From Occallatibacter savannae (GTDB taxonomy: Bacteria > Acidobacteriota > Terriglobia > Terriglobales > Acidobacteriaceae), in the NCBI RefSeq assembly GCF_003131205.1, contig NZ_QFFY01000002.1:767016-831015 (forward strand): a stretch of 64,000 nt of DNA, written 5' to 3'. Positions within the stretch are counted from its first letter, which is position 1. Every line of letters begins with the position of its first letter. The notes beneath the pieces were generated by a model. That model searched no databases and was not told the DNA's origin. It worked only from the letters and a program-made list of their open reading frames with translations. This document shows, in pieces, positions 1 through 9,582 of the stretch. The translations under genes and the position numbers were made by a program.

Positions 1-983
1 TGTGCAGCTTGAGTTGGAGCAGCACAGCCTCTGAAACAGTAGCTTTCGCTTATTGGTGCGAACTCGCGTCCGAGGTCGTGATGATCGTCTTAGCGATGCG
101 AGCAGAGCACCCTTACTCGGCTGCTTTGTCAATCATGCGGGGCTATATTTGCGGAGCGCTTCTGATTGCTGCAGTCGAGTGGTTATCGCCGACGATGTAT
201 GACCTCCGCCCCGGTGATGACGATTTTTTCAGCCCCAATGCGATAGGTTTTTGCTGTGCACTCGGAGTGTTCCTGATCCAGATTGCCGGGCGCAGGACTA
301 TTGCGTTCCGGATAGCTGCGATAATCCTTATCATCAGCCTGTTGCGCAGCTTGAGCAAGACCACAATCATTGCGTTCGTGCTGTCGCAGGGCGCGCTACT
401 CCTGCTGGACCAGTCGCGAAGCCGGCGTGCAAAGATCATGACTGTCGGGGTTGCAATGGTAGTCGCCGCTTCGTTCTGGCAATTGTTCGAGAGCTACTAC
501 GAGGTCTATACCCATCTAGGCAACCAGTCTGAAACACTGTCGGGGCGAATTGGCATCTGGGCCTTTGTGCTGACAAGAGCGTTGGAACAACCCTGGTTCG
601 GACACGGCTTTCATTCCTTCCGCAATGTCATTCCGCCATTTGGATCGTTCGAGGCGTGGCACGCTCACAATGAACTTCTTCAGCAGTTTTACGCGTACGG
701 GCTGCTCGGAGTCGTCCTTGTTGGAACTCTGTATGCGAGCCTGTTTCGGCAGGTCCGCGGAAGCAGTTCGAGGGAGACAAGGGCGAGGTTGACTGCGCTG
801 CTCGTCTTCATTCTGATCCGCGGCTTGGCGGATACAGAGAACTTCGATTTGTCTCTGCCCCTCTGGTTGATCTCTCTGATCAGCATCACTCTAAGCGGAG
901 CATTACCCCTTGCTCTACCGTCGGTCGGAACTGTCGGATCAATCGGCGAGATGCCCGAAGCCACGGCAGAAGGATCTGCCTGA
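1..983 (+). CDS. O-antigen ligase family membrane protein (5' partial)
   Basis: Likely polymerase or ligase of surface polysaccharide in the inner membrane. The frame is open to the window edge, and the 324 visible residues are short for a family usually of 400-450, so the N-terminus probably lies outside; the TTG at 9 is not a convincing start. Several hydrophobic segments are visible. A Wzy_C-like region contains GRIGIW, PWFGHGFHSF and HNELLQQFYAYGLLG, the periplasmic loop and following helix typical of O-antigen ligases. The stop overlaps the next gene's start as ATGA, so the two are co-translated in a polysaccharide operon. The exact glycan is unknown. Confidence 0.8.
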   Translation, partial: CSLSWSSTASETVAFAYWCELASEVVMIVLAMRAEHPYSAALSIMRGYICGALLIAAVEWLSPTMYDLRPGDDDFFSPNAIGFCCALGVFLIQIAGRRTIAFRIAAIILIISLLRSLSKTTIIAFVLSQGALLLLDQSRSRRAKIMTVGVAMVVAASFWQLFESYYEVYTHLGNQSETLSGRIGIWAFVLTRALEQPWFGHGFHSFRNVIPPFGSFEAWHAHNELLQQFYAYGLLGVVLVGTLYASLFRQVRGSSSRETRARLTALLVFILIRGLADTENFDLSLPLWLISLISITLSGALPLALPSVGTVGSIGEMPEATAEGSA

Positions 984-2209
984 TGAAGGTCGTTGTTGCC
1001 GCGGTCTCTTCGAATCGCTCGCTGTCGGGCGTGTCGCGTCATGCGGCAAATCTCGCTAAGTGTCTGCTCATTCGACCCGAGATCTCGGCCTTACATGTCC
1101 TTGTGGCTCGGTGGGAAGAGGGCTGTGTCAAGGACGCCATCTGCCGGAACGATCCGCGTCTCCATGTTCATCCCGTACCTATGCGACCGGGAACACTCGC
1201 GCGAAACCTCTGGTACCTGCAAACGCTGCCTGCAATCGTGCAGCAACTACACGCGGACGTCGTTCACGTCTCTTACCCGTCGTTGATTACGGCAAGCGCT
1301 TTTCTGTGTCCCACCGTAGCGACCCTGCACGATCTTTACCCCTACGACATTCCGGCGAATTTCGGATTGCCGAAAGTCTTCTTCAATCGCATGATTTTGC
1401 GCCAATGCTTGAGAAATGCTGGCGCGATCGCCTGTGTTTCTGAAGCGACAAGGCGACGCCTGTGCGAGGTCATGCCGAACGTTGCAGAGAAGGCTGTTAC
1501 GATCGGCAACTTTGCTGAGAGTGGCCCGTCGCCACGGAAGCCAGCGTTCGCTGCCTCCTGGAACGGCGAGCCGTTCTTATTATGCGTGGCTCAGCATCGG
1601 CGCAACAAGAACCTGCTGCTCGCTCTGAAGGTATTCCGTCGGGCTCTGGCCGCGGGCGACGTCAGCCAGAGAACGCGACTTCTGGTTGTGGGACTGGCCG
1701 GTCCGGAGTCGGGTGCGCTCTATCGCTTCGCCAGGGCGGAGAATCTGGATGAAGCGGTAGTTTTCGTGAATGGGCTTTCCGATGCGGAGTTGGCGTGGTG
1801 CTATCGAAACGCCGAACTGCTGCTGGCGCCATCTCTGATTGAGGGATTTGGCCTGCCGGTGTTGGAAGCACAGCTAGCCGGTTGCCGCGTGGTCTGCTCC
1901 GACATTCCCTCTTTTCGAGAAGTCGCGTCGCCTGCATCTCGATTCGTTCCGCTCGACTCCAACGCGGAGGAGAAATTCGTGGTTGCTGTAGGCGAGGCTC
2001 TTCGTGCGAGGAGACCCATTCCGGCTAACATGCCACGTCTCTCTCCATCGCCAATCGCTAAACAGTACATTGAACTGTACGGAAGAGTGATCGCGCGACG
2101 GGGACGCGGAGAGGTTGCCGAGGTCTCTTTGCAAAGGGCCCCAAATCAAGGAAGCGGGGAAACTGCGCGCCCACTTTCTGCCAGGGCTTCAAACCCTCTT
2201 AGGCCCTGA
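983..2209 (+). CDS. GT4-family glycosyltransferase
   Basis: A 408-residue cytoplasmic glycosyltransferase of GT-B fold, probably adding a sugar from a nucleotide donor to a lipid-linked glycan. The N-terminal acceptor half holds DVVHVSYPSLI and TVATLHDLYPYDIP. The C-terminal half carries the donor-site signature LLLAPSLIEGFGLPVLEAQ, with the E-x7-E motif of GT4 enzymes, preceded by FLLCVAQHRRNKNLLLAL. The start overlaps the ligase stop. It is the last plus-strand glycan gene before a regulatory operon. Sugar specificity cannot be read from sequence. Confidence 0.88.
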   Translation: MKVVVAAVSSNRSLSGVSRHAANLAKCLLIRPEISALHVLVARWEEGCVKDAICRNDPRLHVHPVPMRPGTLARNLWYLQTLPAIVQQLHADVVHVSYPSLITASAFLCPTVATLHDLYPYDIPANFGLPKVFFNRMILRQCLRNAGAIACVSEATRRRLCEVMPNVAEKAVTIGNFAESGPSPRKPAFAASWNGEPFLLCVAQHRRNKNLLLALKVFRRALAAGDVSQRTRLLVVGLAGPESGALYRFARAENLDEAVVFVNGLSDAELAWCYRNAELLLAPSLIEGFGLPVLEAQLAGCRVVCSDIPSFREVASPASRFVPLDSNAEEKFVVAVGEALRARRPIPANMPRLSPSPIAKQYIELYGRVIARRGRGEVAEVSLQRAPNQGSGETARPLSARASNPLRP

Positions 2210-2213
2210 AAAG

Positions 2214-2233
2214 CAATTGTCAATCAATTGTCA
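2214..2233 (+). promoter_or_regulatory. Direct-repeat operator candidate, 11-bp spacing
   Basis: The 9-mer CAATTGTCA occurs at 2214-2222 and again at 2225-2233, giving a start-to-start spacing of 11 bp, one helical turn. It lies 53 bp before the response-regulator start. OmpR/PhoB-type regulators bind tandem half-sites spaced this way, so autoregulation is a reasonable inference. Chance AT-rich repetition is the alternative. Confidence 0.4.
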
Positions 2234-2285
2234 TTTGTGCAGTTTCGATTGTTAACCATTGCATTTCAAAGGCAGAATTGATGTC

Positions 2286-3026
2286 ATGAGCAGCAGTGAG
2301 GTTTTGGTTCTGGAAGAGATGGAGCAGGTAGTAGCGCCCAAGCTCGAGCTCGGCACCATCCTGGTCGTAGAGGACGACCCGCGTATGCAAAAGGTGCTGA
2401 GACGCATATTCGCAGAACAAAGCTACTCAATCGAAGTGGCAGGAGACGGCAAGGCGGGGCTCGACTTGTTTCGAACTCGTCATCCTGTTGCGGTCGTGCT
2501 TGATCTGATCCTCCCCCAGATTTCAGGCCGTGAACTCTGCCAGACCATGAAGTCGATTTCGCCCGACACTCCGGTGATTGTTCTGAGCGCCATTACGGAA
2601 GTCGTAGACAAGGTCCTGCTGCTGGAACTCGGCGCAGACGACTACGTTACCAAGCCCTTCAGCCCGCGGGAGTTGATGGCGCGTGTCCAGGCGGCGATCC
2701 GGCGCAGGAAGCGGCCCACCCAATCTGCCATTTATCGGTTTGGAGAGTGCGAAATCGACTTCGAGCGGATGACAGCCAAGCGCTCCGGTGTTGCGGTGGT
2801 TCTCACGTCGCACGAGTTCAAGCTCTTGCGGTTTTTCACTGAGCATCCAGAGCGCGTCCTCAGCCGCGACCTGCTATTGAATGAGGTCTGGGGTTACAAT
2901 TCATACCCAACAACGCGGACTGTCGATAATCAGATTTTGAAGTTGAGACAAAAGCTCGAACCAGACCCGGCCAATCCGGTCCACTTGCTCACCATCTATG
3001 GCGCGGGATACAAGTTTATTCCGTAG
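2286..3026 (+). CDS. OmpR/PhoB-family response regulator
   Basis: DNA-binding response regulator, 246 residues from the ATG at 2286; a TTG 27 bp upstream is a weaker start. The receiver domain (about 22-140) has the acidic pair in VVEDDPRM, phospho-acceptor D73 in VVLDLILP, and the K of DDYVTKPFSPREL. The C-terminal winged helix (about 150-245) includes LTSHEFKLLRFF and the recognition region TTRTVDNQILKLRQKLE. An N-terminal tail of about 20 residues before the receiver is unusual. It heads a four-gene operon with the histidine kinase, its probable partner. Confidence 0.93.
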   Translation: MSSSEVLVLEEMEQVVAPKLELGTILVVEDDPRMQKVLRRIFAEQSYSIEVAGDGKAGLDLFRTRHPVAVVLDLILPQISGRELCQTMKSISPDTPVIVLSAITEVVDKVLLLELGADDYVTKPFSPRELMARVQAAIRRRKRPTQSAIYRFGECEIDFERMTAKRSGVAVVLTSHEFKLLRFFTEHPERVLSRDLLLNEVWGYNSYPTTRTVDNQILKLRQKLEPDPANPVHLLTIYGAGYKFIP

Positions 3027-3062
3027 GTGGTATCAGCTCCAGTTCGATCAGGGGTAGCGTGC

Positions 3063-4856
3063 ATGGGGGAGAATAGAGGGATTCGGACCCGCATGCTGCT
3101 GGTCGGAGCGATGGCTTTGATCATTGCTGCCGCTACCTTCGGGAGCCTGCTGATCGTAAGGCATCAGCTTGAAAGCCAGGTCACCCAAGACCTAAGTCGA
3201 GATCTAGCGCACTCCGTCGCGACCTTCGAGAACCTGCAGACTCAACGCCTGAATGCGCTTGAAAGGGAGAATGCGCTGATGGCCGATTTGCCCAGCCTCA
3301 AGGCGTTGATGACCACCAGCGATGCCGCAACGATCGAGGACGCTGGTGTTCGATTCTGGAAGGTCAGCGACAGCGATCTTTTCGCGCTTGCGGACAACCA
3401 GGGGCATGTTGTTGCCGCGTATGCGAAGGGAGTTCACGGTGGAGCTCAATTGGCGACGAATGTCGATCATCTGTTCGAGAGGCCGGCTCCTCGCTACCTG
3501 GTCAGTTCCGATCGGCTCTACGCCTGCTCCGTCCTGCCCCTGTACTCCGGCACCGAAGAAGATGGCGTTTTGCTCGGATACGTGATCAGTGGATTTCAGA
3601 TCGGCCCAGAGTTACTGCGTCAGATCAGTCAGGCTACGGCGGTGGAGGCCGTTTTTCTGGGACGAGGACGCGCGCTTACCAGCACGCTTGACGATGAGAC
3701 TCTTCGCGCGATGATGCGGGCTCCGGTTCCGCTCGCGAACGATCTCGATGCACCCGTATCGGTCCGCCTTGGCAATGAGCGGTACATTTCAGCAACCAGG
3801 AACCTGGCAGCCAGCGCTCCAGATCCGCTTCAGCTTGTTGTTCTTAAGTCGTTCGCGCCGGCAGAAGCTTCCATCCGACAGATCGACCGTCTGGTGCTAT
3901 TCGCCGGATTCCTGGCATTGATTGTCGGCACGCTGCTGATGTTTTGGCTCTCCCGTAGCGTGACTCGCCCCCTTGAGAATCTTGCCACTGGCGTGCGCGC
4001 TTTTGGACTTGGCGACAGCTCGCATCTGCTACCGAGTGAGGGTACCCGCGAGGTACGCGAATTGAGTCTTGCGTTTGCCCGCATGCGGGACGAGATCATG
4101 CGCACGAATCAGGCTCTGCTCGAGGCTGAGCGCCTTGCCACCATCGGTCGAATGGCCAGCTCAGTTTCGCACGACCTGCGCCACTACCTTGCCAGCGTGT
4201 ATGCAAACTCGGAGTTCTTGGCGTCGTCTCCTCTTTCGGAGCACGAGCGAATCGAGATTTTGTCGGATATTCGCACCGCGGTTCACGGAACGACCGAGCT
4301 CATTGAGTCCATGCTGATCTTCAGCCGAACCGGTGCGGCGATTCGCCGTTCGCATGAACTTGTAGCGGCACTGCTGGAGCGCGCGACAACTCTGTTGCGT
4401 GCGCATCCCGATGCAGCTGGCGTCCAGTTAGTCGCAACATACTGCGATCCTGCGGATACGGCTGCACTTGTGGATGGCAAGCAGGTTGAGCGCGCTATCT
4501 ACAACCTTTTACTGAATGCCTGTCAGTCGGCGCGAACCGGCCAGCTGGAACCCAAAGTAGATGCGCGTCTAAAGGTACAGGAAGGCACCATCATCATCGA
4601 GGTCCAGGACAATGGTCCGGGAGTGCCGGAAGGTATTCGTACCAGCCTCTTCCAGCCCTTCGTGAGCGAAGGGAAACAGAAAGGTTCGGGGCTTGGACTG
4701 ACTCTCGCCCAAAGCATCGCTGCGGAACACGGAGGGGAGGTTATCCTCGTGGAAACGAGCTCTGGCGAGACGATCTTCCGGATGACGCTCGCTCGGGGCA
4801 TCGTTCAGCAAGCGGCATCAGAAGACACGAGCCAGAAAAGGTGGGCAGCAGGATGA
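3063..4856 (+). CDS. Membrane sensor histidine kinase with HAMP domain
   Basis: Sensor kinase, 597 residues. The ATG at 3063 is chosen because AGGGG lies 8 nt upstream; the GTG at 3027 has none. Order: TM1 (about 10-31), a periplasmic sensor of about 240 residues, TM2 (about 277-297), HAMP, a dimerisation helix with phospho-acceptor H370 in SSVSHDLRHYLAS, then the ATPase with the N box NLLLNACQSA, the G1 motif VQDNGPGVPEG and the G2 motif GSGLGLTLAQ. It starts 36 nt after the regulator. Downstream partners suggest a redox, metal or envelope signal, but the ligand is unknown. Confidence 0.92.
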   Translation: MGENRGIRTRMLLVGAMALIIAAATFGSLLIVRHQLESQVTQDLSRDLAHSVATFENLQTQRLNALERENALMADLPSLKALMTTSDAATIEDAGVRFWKVSDSDLFALADNQGHVVAAYAKGVHGGAQLATNVDHLFERPAPRYLVSSDRLYACSVLPLYSGTEEDGVLLGYVISGFQIGPELLRQISQATAVEAVFLGRGRALTSTLDDETLRAMMRAPVPLANDLDAPVSVRLGNERYISATRNLAASAPDPLQLVVLKSFAPAEASIRQIDRLVLFAGFLALIVGTLLMFWLSRSVTRPLENLATGVRAFGLGDSSHLLPSEGTREVRELSLAFARMRDEIMRTNQALLEAERLATIGRMASSVSHDLRHYLASVYANSEFLASSPLSEHERIEILSDIRTAVHGTTELIESMLIFSRTGAAIRRSHELVAALLERATTLLRAHPDAAGVQLVATYCDPADTAALVDGKQVERAIYNLLLNACQSARTGQLEPKVDARLKVQEGTIIIEVQDNGPGVPEGIRTSLFQPFVSEGKQKGSGLGLTLAQSIAAEHGGEVILVETSSGETIFRMTLARGIVQQAASEDTSQKRWAAG

Positions 4857-6388
4857 GTCAACCACAAGCATTCGCATTTCGGATCTGGTCGAATGCGCGA
4901 AGCCAAGCGCGTCTTCGCATTGGGATCGGTTGTTTGCTCTGCTTGTCTACTCCGCTAGCGCATCCCCAATCGGAGAGCAGCAGCGAACTGGCGTCGAAGG
5001 TTCAGCAATTGACGGATTCAGTGACAGCCACGCAGGCTGCGCTTGAGAGATCGCAGAACGAACTCGAAGAATTGCGGTCGCAGCTCGCGTCTTTGCGTCA
5101 ACAGATTGCCGATTTCCACGCAGCGACAACAAACGATTCATCTGCTTCTGACCTGGCCGCTGCCGTAGAGAGTATCCGCGAGCAACAGTCGCTCCAGGAG
5201 ACGCAGATTGCAACACACGAACAGGCCAAAGTCGAATCCGAGTCGAAGTATCCTCTCAAGCTCAGTGGATTGATTCTGCTGAATGGCTTTGTGAACACGA
5301 CCCAAGTTGATGACCCTTCCGCACCGACCATAGTAATTCCCGGTTCAGGGAGTACAGGGCTTTCAGTGCGGCAGACGGTGCTCGGGGTTGACGCAAGAGG
5401 CCCACGGCTTTTCAATGCGCAGAGCCGTGCGGATCTCCGCACGGATTTCTATGGCAACGGCTCGAACGCATCTGGCGTGTACTCAAACTCAGGTGGAATC
5501 CTGCGTTTTCGAACTGCGCACGCCGCGCTCGATTGGGACCACACCTCCGTCTTTTTCTCTCTGGATCGGACGATTCTGGCTCCGAATACCCCCACATCGC
5601 TCACTGCTGTTGCCGTACCGAGTCTCGGGTGGTCTGGCAACCTGTGGTCTTGGAATCCGCAGGTTGGTGTGACGCAAGACGTGTCTCTGCCTGGTTCCTC
5701 GCGTTTTCGTTTCCAAGGAGCAGTGATTGATGCGGCAAATCCTCCGCAGGTCTACTCAGCTTCACCGGCAGCGGCGCAAGGCATTAACCGCCCCGCAACA
5801 TCTGAGATGAGCCGCTGGCCTGGGATCGAGAGCAGGATTGCTGTAGTGAAGGGTATCGAGAACTCCGGACTGCAGATCGGCGTTGGGGCATTGTACATTC
5901 CCCATAGAAGTTTGGGAGGCACCAAGTACAGCTCCTGGGGTGCGACAGCCGATTACAAGGTTCCACTCCCCGGTAGAGTCGAGTTCAGCGGCAGCACCTA
6001 CTACGGTCAGGCACTTGGCGGCCTTGGCGGAGGAGCCTACAAGGATTACGTTTTCTCCTATAGTCCGACTGGCGGTTATGTCTACCGGGCACTCGACGCG
6101 ATGGGAGGCTGGGCTCAATTCTCTGAGCACGCGTCTGAGCGGCTCGAATTCAATGTCGCGTTCGGGACCGACCAGGTTCCCGCGTCACAGCTCAGGCCAT
6201 TCGCCGGCGATCCGGCGTCCTACTACCTGAACCAGACACGAAACCGGACCTACACAGCCAATGTGATCTACCGCCCCAGCACCTACCTGATGTTCTCGAC
6301 GGAGTACCGGCACATTCAGAGCTCGCCGGTCTTTGAATACACAATGACCGGTGATGTGATTGGAATCGCGACTGGGTATCGGTTCTAA
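4853..6388 (+). CDS. Porin-like outer-membrane beta-barrel protein with coiled-coil N-terminus
   Basis: About 511 residues. The ATG at 4853 overlaps the kinase stop as ATGA. A signal peptide (GIGCLLCLSTPLAHPQ) is followed by a coiled coil (about 35-120, heptads of L, Q and E) and then a region of alternating hydrophobic strands ending in a C-terminal aromatic residue (TGYRF), as in outer-membrane barrels. Strand-like features such as GVDARGPRL and SRADLRTDFYGNGS recall DcaP-type trimeric porins, whose N-terminal coiled coils reach into the periplasm. It probably passes a solute related to the operon's signal. The substrate is unknown and the family name is tentative. Confidence 0.75.
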   Translation: MSQPQAFAFRIWSNARSQARLRIGIGCLLCLSTPLAHPQSESSSELASKVQQLTDSVTATQAALERSQNELEELRSQLASLRQQIADFHAATTNDSSASDLAAAVESIREQQSLQETQIATHEQAKVESESKYPLKLSGLILLNGFVNTTQVDDPSAPTIVIPGSGSTGLSVRQTVLGVDARGPRLFNAQSRADLRTDFYGNGSNASGVYSNSGGILRFRTAHAALDWDHTSVFFSLDRTILAPNTPTSLTAVAVPSLGWSGNLWSWNPQVGVTQDVSLPGSSRFRFQGAVIDAANPPQVYSASPAAAQGINRPATSEMSRWPGIESRIAVVKGIENSGLQIGVGALYIPHRSLGGTKYSSWGATADYKVPLPGRVEFSGSTYYGQALGGLGGGAYKDYVFSYSPTGGYVYRALDAMGGWAQFSEHASERLEFNVAFGTDQVPASQLRPFAGDPASYYLNQTRNRTYTANVIYRPSTYLMFSTEYRHIQSSPVFEYTMTGDVIGIATGYRF

Positions 6389-7092
6389 TGCGACTTCTGC
6401 CAATTGCGGCTCTCGCGATTCTGTCGCTCAGTGGTGCGGCCAGTAGTTCTCAGATGTCGACCTCGTCCGAGGTCCGTGCCAAACTCGCCTATCCAAAGCC
6501 GCCACAGCATAACCGCACGCCTGCGGCGGTACTCTGGCTTAAGCCGATCCTGCAAACCCCTTCCACGCCGTTTGTCTCGTCCAAGGCCTACACGCTCCTA
6601 CAGAAGAACCGTACGTTCAAACCGCATGTACTGATTGTTCCAGTAGGGGCTGTTGTGCAGTTTCCGAATGCTGATCCCTTCTTTCACAATGTCTTCTCAC
6701 TGTTCGACGGCAAACGTTTCGACCTCGGTCTTTATGAGGCGGGCTCGACGAAATCGGTGACGTTTTCGCGAGAGGGTGTCTCCTACATCTTCTGCAATAT
6801 TCATCCGGAGATGAGTGCTGCCATCCTGGCTCTCTCGACGCGACTGTACGCCGCCGCAGACGCCAAAGGTAATTTTCAGATTACAGATGTTGCTACGGGC
6901 GACTACGAAATGCACCTTTGGGTCGAGGGTGTTCAGCAATCGACTCTCAACGGTCTGACACGCCGCGTACACCTCAACACAGGTGGTCTGAATCTGGGAA
7001 AGCTCGAAGTGCCGGGAGTAGTTTCAACAACGCCATCGCACACAAACATGTATGGAAAGCCGTACGATCGGCAGGCCACCCCGACGTATTGA
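6388..7092 (+). CDS. Secreted cupredoxin-like (plastocyanin-type) protein
   Basis: 234 residues with a signal peptide (LLPIAALAILSLSGAASS). A cupredoxin-like domain (about 75-150) has spaced type-1 copper ligands: H100 in FFHNVFS, then C136, H139 and M142 in FCNIHPEMSA. A transthyretin-like segment follows (NFQITDVATGDYEMHLWV). This arrangement matches proteins often labelled methylamine utilisation protein in acidobacteria. The ATG overlaps the porin stop (TAATG). It is the last gene of the regulator-kinase-porin-cupredoxin operon, suggesting periplasmic electron transfer or copper handling. Copper binding is inferred from the ligand set. Confidence 0.8.
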   Translation: MRLLPIAALAILSLSGAASSSQMSTSSEVRAKLAYPKPPQHNRTPAAVLWLKPILQTPSTPFVSSKAYTLLQKNRTFKPHVLIVPVGAVVQFPNADPFFHNVFSLFDGKRFDLGLYEAGSTKSVTFSREGVSYIFCNIHPEMSAAILALSTRLYAAADAKGNFQITDVATGDYEMHLWVEGVQQSTLNGLTRRVHLNTGGLNLGKLEVPGVVSTTPSHTNMYGKPYDRQATPTY

Positions 7093-7173
7093 TGAGCCGC
7101 CGACTTGTTGCGCAGAACGGATGAGGAATTGAATTACACCCTCTGCCTACTGCATGGCCGGTTGAGGCCAGCG

Positions 7174-8013
7174 CTACAGCTTGCCCGCCAGCATCTGCAT
7201 CGCAATGCGCCACAGGAAGGCCGGGTTGTTGCGCACGTAACGCCAAAAGAGACGCCCCGGATCTTGAAAAAGCCTGTGCAGCCATTGCAGCCCCGCACGC
7301 TTCATCCACTCGTTGCAATCTTTGATTGTTCCGGTATGAAAATCGAAAGCAGCGCCTACCCCGAACATCAATTGGGTGTCCAGGATCGGGAGATATTTGC
7401 GCATGAAGAGTTCCTGGCGAGGTGTGCTGATGCCCACCCAGATGATCGAGGGCTTCGATTGCCGGACGATTTCAATGAGTTCGCTCCCTTCTTCTTCGTT
7501 CAGGTCGCGAAACGGAGGAGTATAGGTGCCGGCAATTCGAATCCACGGGAATCGCCGCTTCATCTTGAAGGCCAGTTCCTGTGCGGTGCCGGGCTTTCCG
7601 CCGTAGAAGAAATGGCGACAGTTTTCAAAGCGCTTGCTACGGAGTACCTGGAGCATTACGTCGGGGCCTGCGACCCGGCTCATGCCGGCGAATCCCTGCG
7701 AATGCCCGACCCATACTGTGGGCATTCCGTCCGGCAGGTTCATGAGCGAATCCCGGAAGGCACAACGCACAGCGGCGCTTCGCTGGGCCTCCATGACGCC
7801 ATGCACCCCAGCCATGCACACGTACCCCTTAATGCCGCGTTGGAGCGCATCCTGAATGCGTGCGAGAGTCCGAGACATGTCCAGTGCATCGATCTGCACT
7901 CCGAGCACGTTCGCGCACCCGGGAGCCTTGATTCGTTGGGATGAAATTGAGGGGGAATAGGCAAGTTCGCCATCGACATCAGATCTCGCCAACGGCGCCG
8001 CAGGTGAGGTCAT
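7174..8013 (-). CDS. WecG/TagA/CpsF-family glycosyltransferase
   Basis: 279 residues. The ATG at 8013 overlaps the flippase stop (ATGA); an upstream in-frame extension lies inside the flippase and is rejected. This is the GT26 family, which transfers a hexosamine or similar sugar to a lipid-linked acceptor at the inner membrane. Supporting motifs are MNLPDGMPTVW (conserved N-x-x-D-G), IIWVGISTPRQELFM, MFGVGAAFDFHTGTI and the C-terminal WLHRLFQDPGRLFWRYVRNN. It is downstream of and co-translated with the flippase, so it belongs to the same glycan locus as the genes at the left edge. Confidence 0.9.
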   Translation of the reverse strand: MTSPAAPLARSDVDGELAYSPSISSQRIKAPGCANVLGVQIDALDMSRTLARIQDALQRGIKGYVCMAGVHGVMEAQRSAAVRCAFRDSLMNLPDGMPTVWVGHSQGFAGMSRVAGPDVMLQVLRSKRFENCRHFFYGGKPGTAQELAFKMKRRFPWIRIAGTYTPPFRDLNEEEGSELIEIVRQSKPSIIWVGISTPRQELFMRKYLPILDTQLMFGVGAAFDFHTGTIKDCNEWMKRAGLQWLHRLFQDPGRLFWRYVRNNPAFLWRIAMQMLAGKL

Positions 8014-9353
8014 GCTTCCTCCACCATTGCGCCGGGCACGTTCTGTCTCAGGCCGGCAGCCGAACCACGAAGTTCTCGTAACAGGGGAACGTAAACGCAC
8101 ATGGCGATCAGGGCGAAAGCGATGCGACCCTCGGCAATGGCCCTTACTCCACGACTCTGTAGCCACCCGCCCGTGACCAGCACGAGGGCAATGGAAGCGG
8201 CGATCTGCAGAGCGGCCACTGTACCCGCCCTTCCCAGAGCAAGCAGAAAGTAGGTTCCTGTAACGCTGAGCGCCATCAAAGCCGGGCCTGCAAGAACCCA
8301 CGGCAAGAGCGGCCTCGCAGCCGCAGCGAGCGTCGCAGTCGAAATCAGATGGAGGAGCCAGTCAGAAGCGAATAAGAGGGCAGAGGCACCAGCCAGAACA
8401 AACGCCGTGTTTGCGGTGCAGGCCAGTAGTAATGTCCTAGTCAGCGCGGTTCCGCTGCTACTTGCCTGTCGGGATGCGATATATGGGAATAGAAAGTGCA
8501 GCCCTGCGGCGGTCAATCCGTATACGGGCTGGGCTACTTGTGCGCACAAAGCGTAAGCGACTATGCCTGCCACACCCAGTGAGGCTCCGCCCAAAACTCG
8601 GTCGACCTGGGAGAACACGACTCCTGCCGCGGACACAATCCAGGTGAGGGCCCCAAATTGCAGCAGATCCGCGCTGATAGAGCGGTCGAACGACGGGACG
8701 ACGGGTGTGCCGACCAGTCGTATCAGCGCAAGAATCTGTAATGCCAGTGCTGCTGCCATCACAACAGCTGTGGCAGCCATCGTGGTGGTCACATTTAGCC
8801 CGTGCGCCGTCAGCATAGCCGTCACGGCAAGGCTGACAAGGCGACCTGCGATGCTGATGCGAACAGCTGCGCCATATCGTTCGTATGCCCTCTGCGTACT
8901 GACGCAGACGGTCTCAAGTGCACGCACAAGGGTCAAAGCGGCGGCGATTCGTATGCACCAGACGCATGTGCTCTTCAACTCCTGATCGTGCGGTGCGAGC
9001 CTCTCTGCCAGGAAAGTGGCGGAGCACCATATCGCCCATCCAGCGACGAGGCCGAGAACAAGGTGGATACCCATTGCCGCCTTCACCACTCGGGCAACAT
9101 CTGCTCCGCGCGCCGCACCCCTTTCTGCGGCTAGCCTCTGCGTGTTCGCATCGCCGAATCCAGAGGCCAGGATCGATCCGATATTGGATACGGACGCGCT
9201 CACAGCCCAGACCCCATACTGTTCAGTGCCTAGATGACGAAAGATGATTGGCGCGACAACCAGCATCCCGATCGGAAACGCCGAATAGTCCAGCAAGCCA
9301 TAAATTGAATTTGAAAGTTGCCGCCTCGCCGCAAGCGTCAGAGTCCCAGTCAC
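8010..9353 (-). CDS. Wzx-like polysaccharide flippase (MOP superfamily)
   Basis: 447-residue multi-span membrane protein with about 12 hydrophobic segments. The N-terminus has the typical exporter pattern of a first helix followed by HLGTEQYGVWAV and GFGDANTQRLAAERG. It probably flips a lipid-linked oligosaccharide across the inner membrane before polymerisation by the ligase/polymerase at the left edge. It is divergent from the secreted protein at 9583 and is the first gene of a two-gene minus-strand unit with the WecG-type transferase. Substrate unknown. Confidence 0.85.
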   Translation of the reverse strand: MTGTLTLAARRQLSNSIYGLLDYSAFPIGMLVVAPIIFRHLGTEQYGVWAVSASVSNIGSILASGFGDANTQRLAAERGAARGADVARVVKAAMGIHLVLGLVAGWAIWCSATFLAERLAPHDQELKSTCVWCIRIAAALTLVRALETVCVSTQRAYERYGAAVRISIAGRLVSLAVTAMLTAHGLNVTTTMAATAVVMAAALALQILALIRLVGTPVVPSFDRSISADLLQFGALTWIVSAAGVVFSQVDRVLGGASLGVAGIVAYALCAQVAQPVYGLTAAGLHFLFPYIASRQASSSGTALTRTLLLACTANTAFVLAGASALLFASDWLLHLISTATLAAAARPLLPWVLAGPALMALSVTGTYFLLALGRAGTVAALQIAASIALVLVTGGWLQSRGVRAIAEGRIAFALIAMCVYVPLLRELRGSAAGLRQNVPGAMVEEA

Positions 9354-9582
9354 CTGATCGACGCTATGCGGCCACTCCGTGACAAGTGTCAGAAGCGGGT
9401 CAGGCGATTGTCATTCCATTGTTGCCGGGCGGATTAGGCCCAGCAATGGTATGCGCGCTGCTCCCGGGTCCTAAATGCGATGACTACCTGGTGACAATTC
9501 CCTGACAAGCAGTCTCCATTCTTCGATTCATGCTGGTTGCGAACGAAGAGTGCCGCACTTCAAGTTGCGGAGAAGGAGTCTT

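Noticed and set aside
7105..7944. Plus-strand 279-codon frame opposite the WecG-type gene
   Set aside because: The minus-strand gene has full family motifs and an ATGA overlap with the flippase; the plus frame has none.
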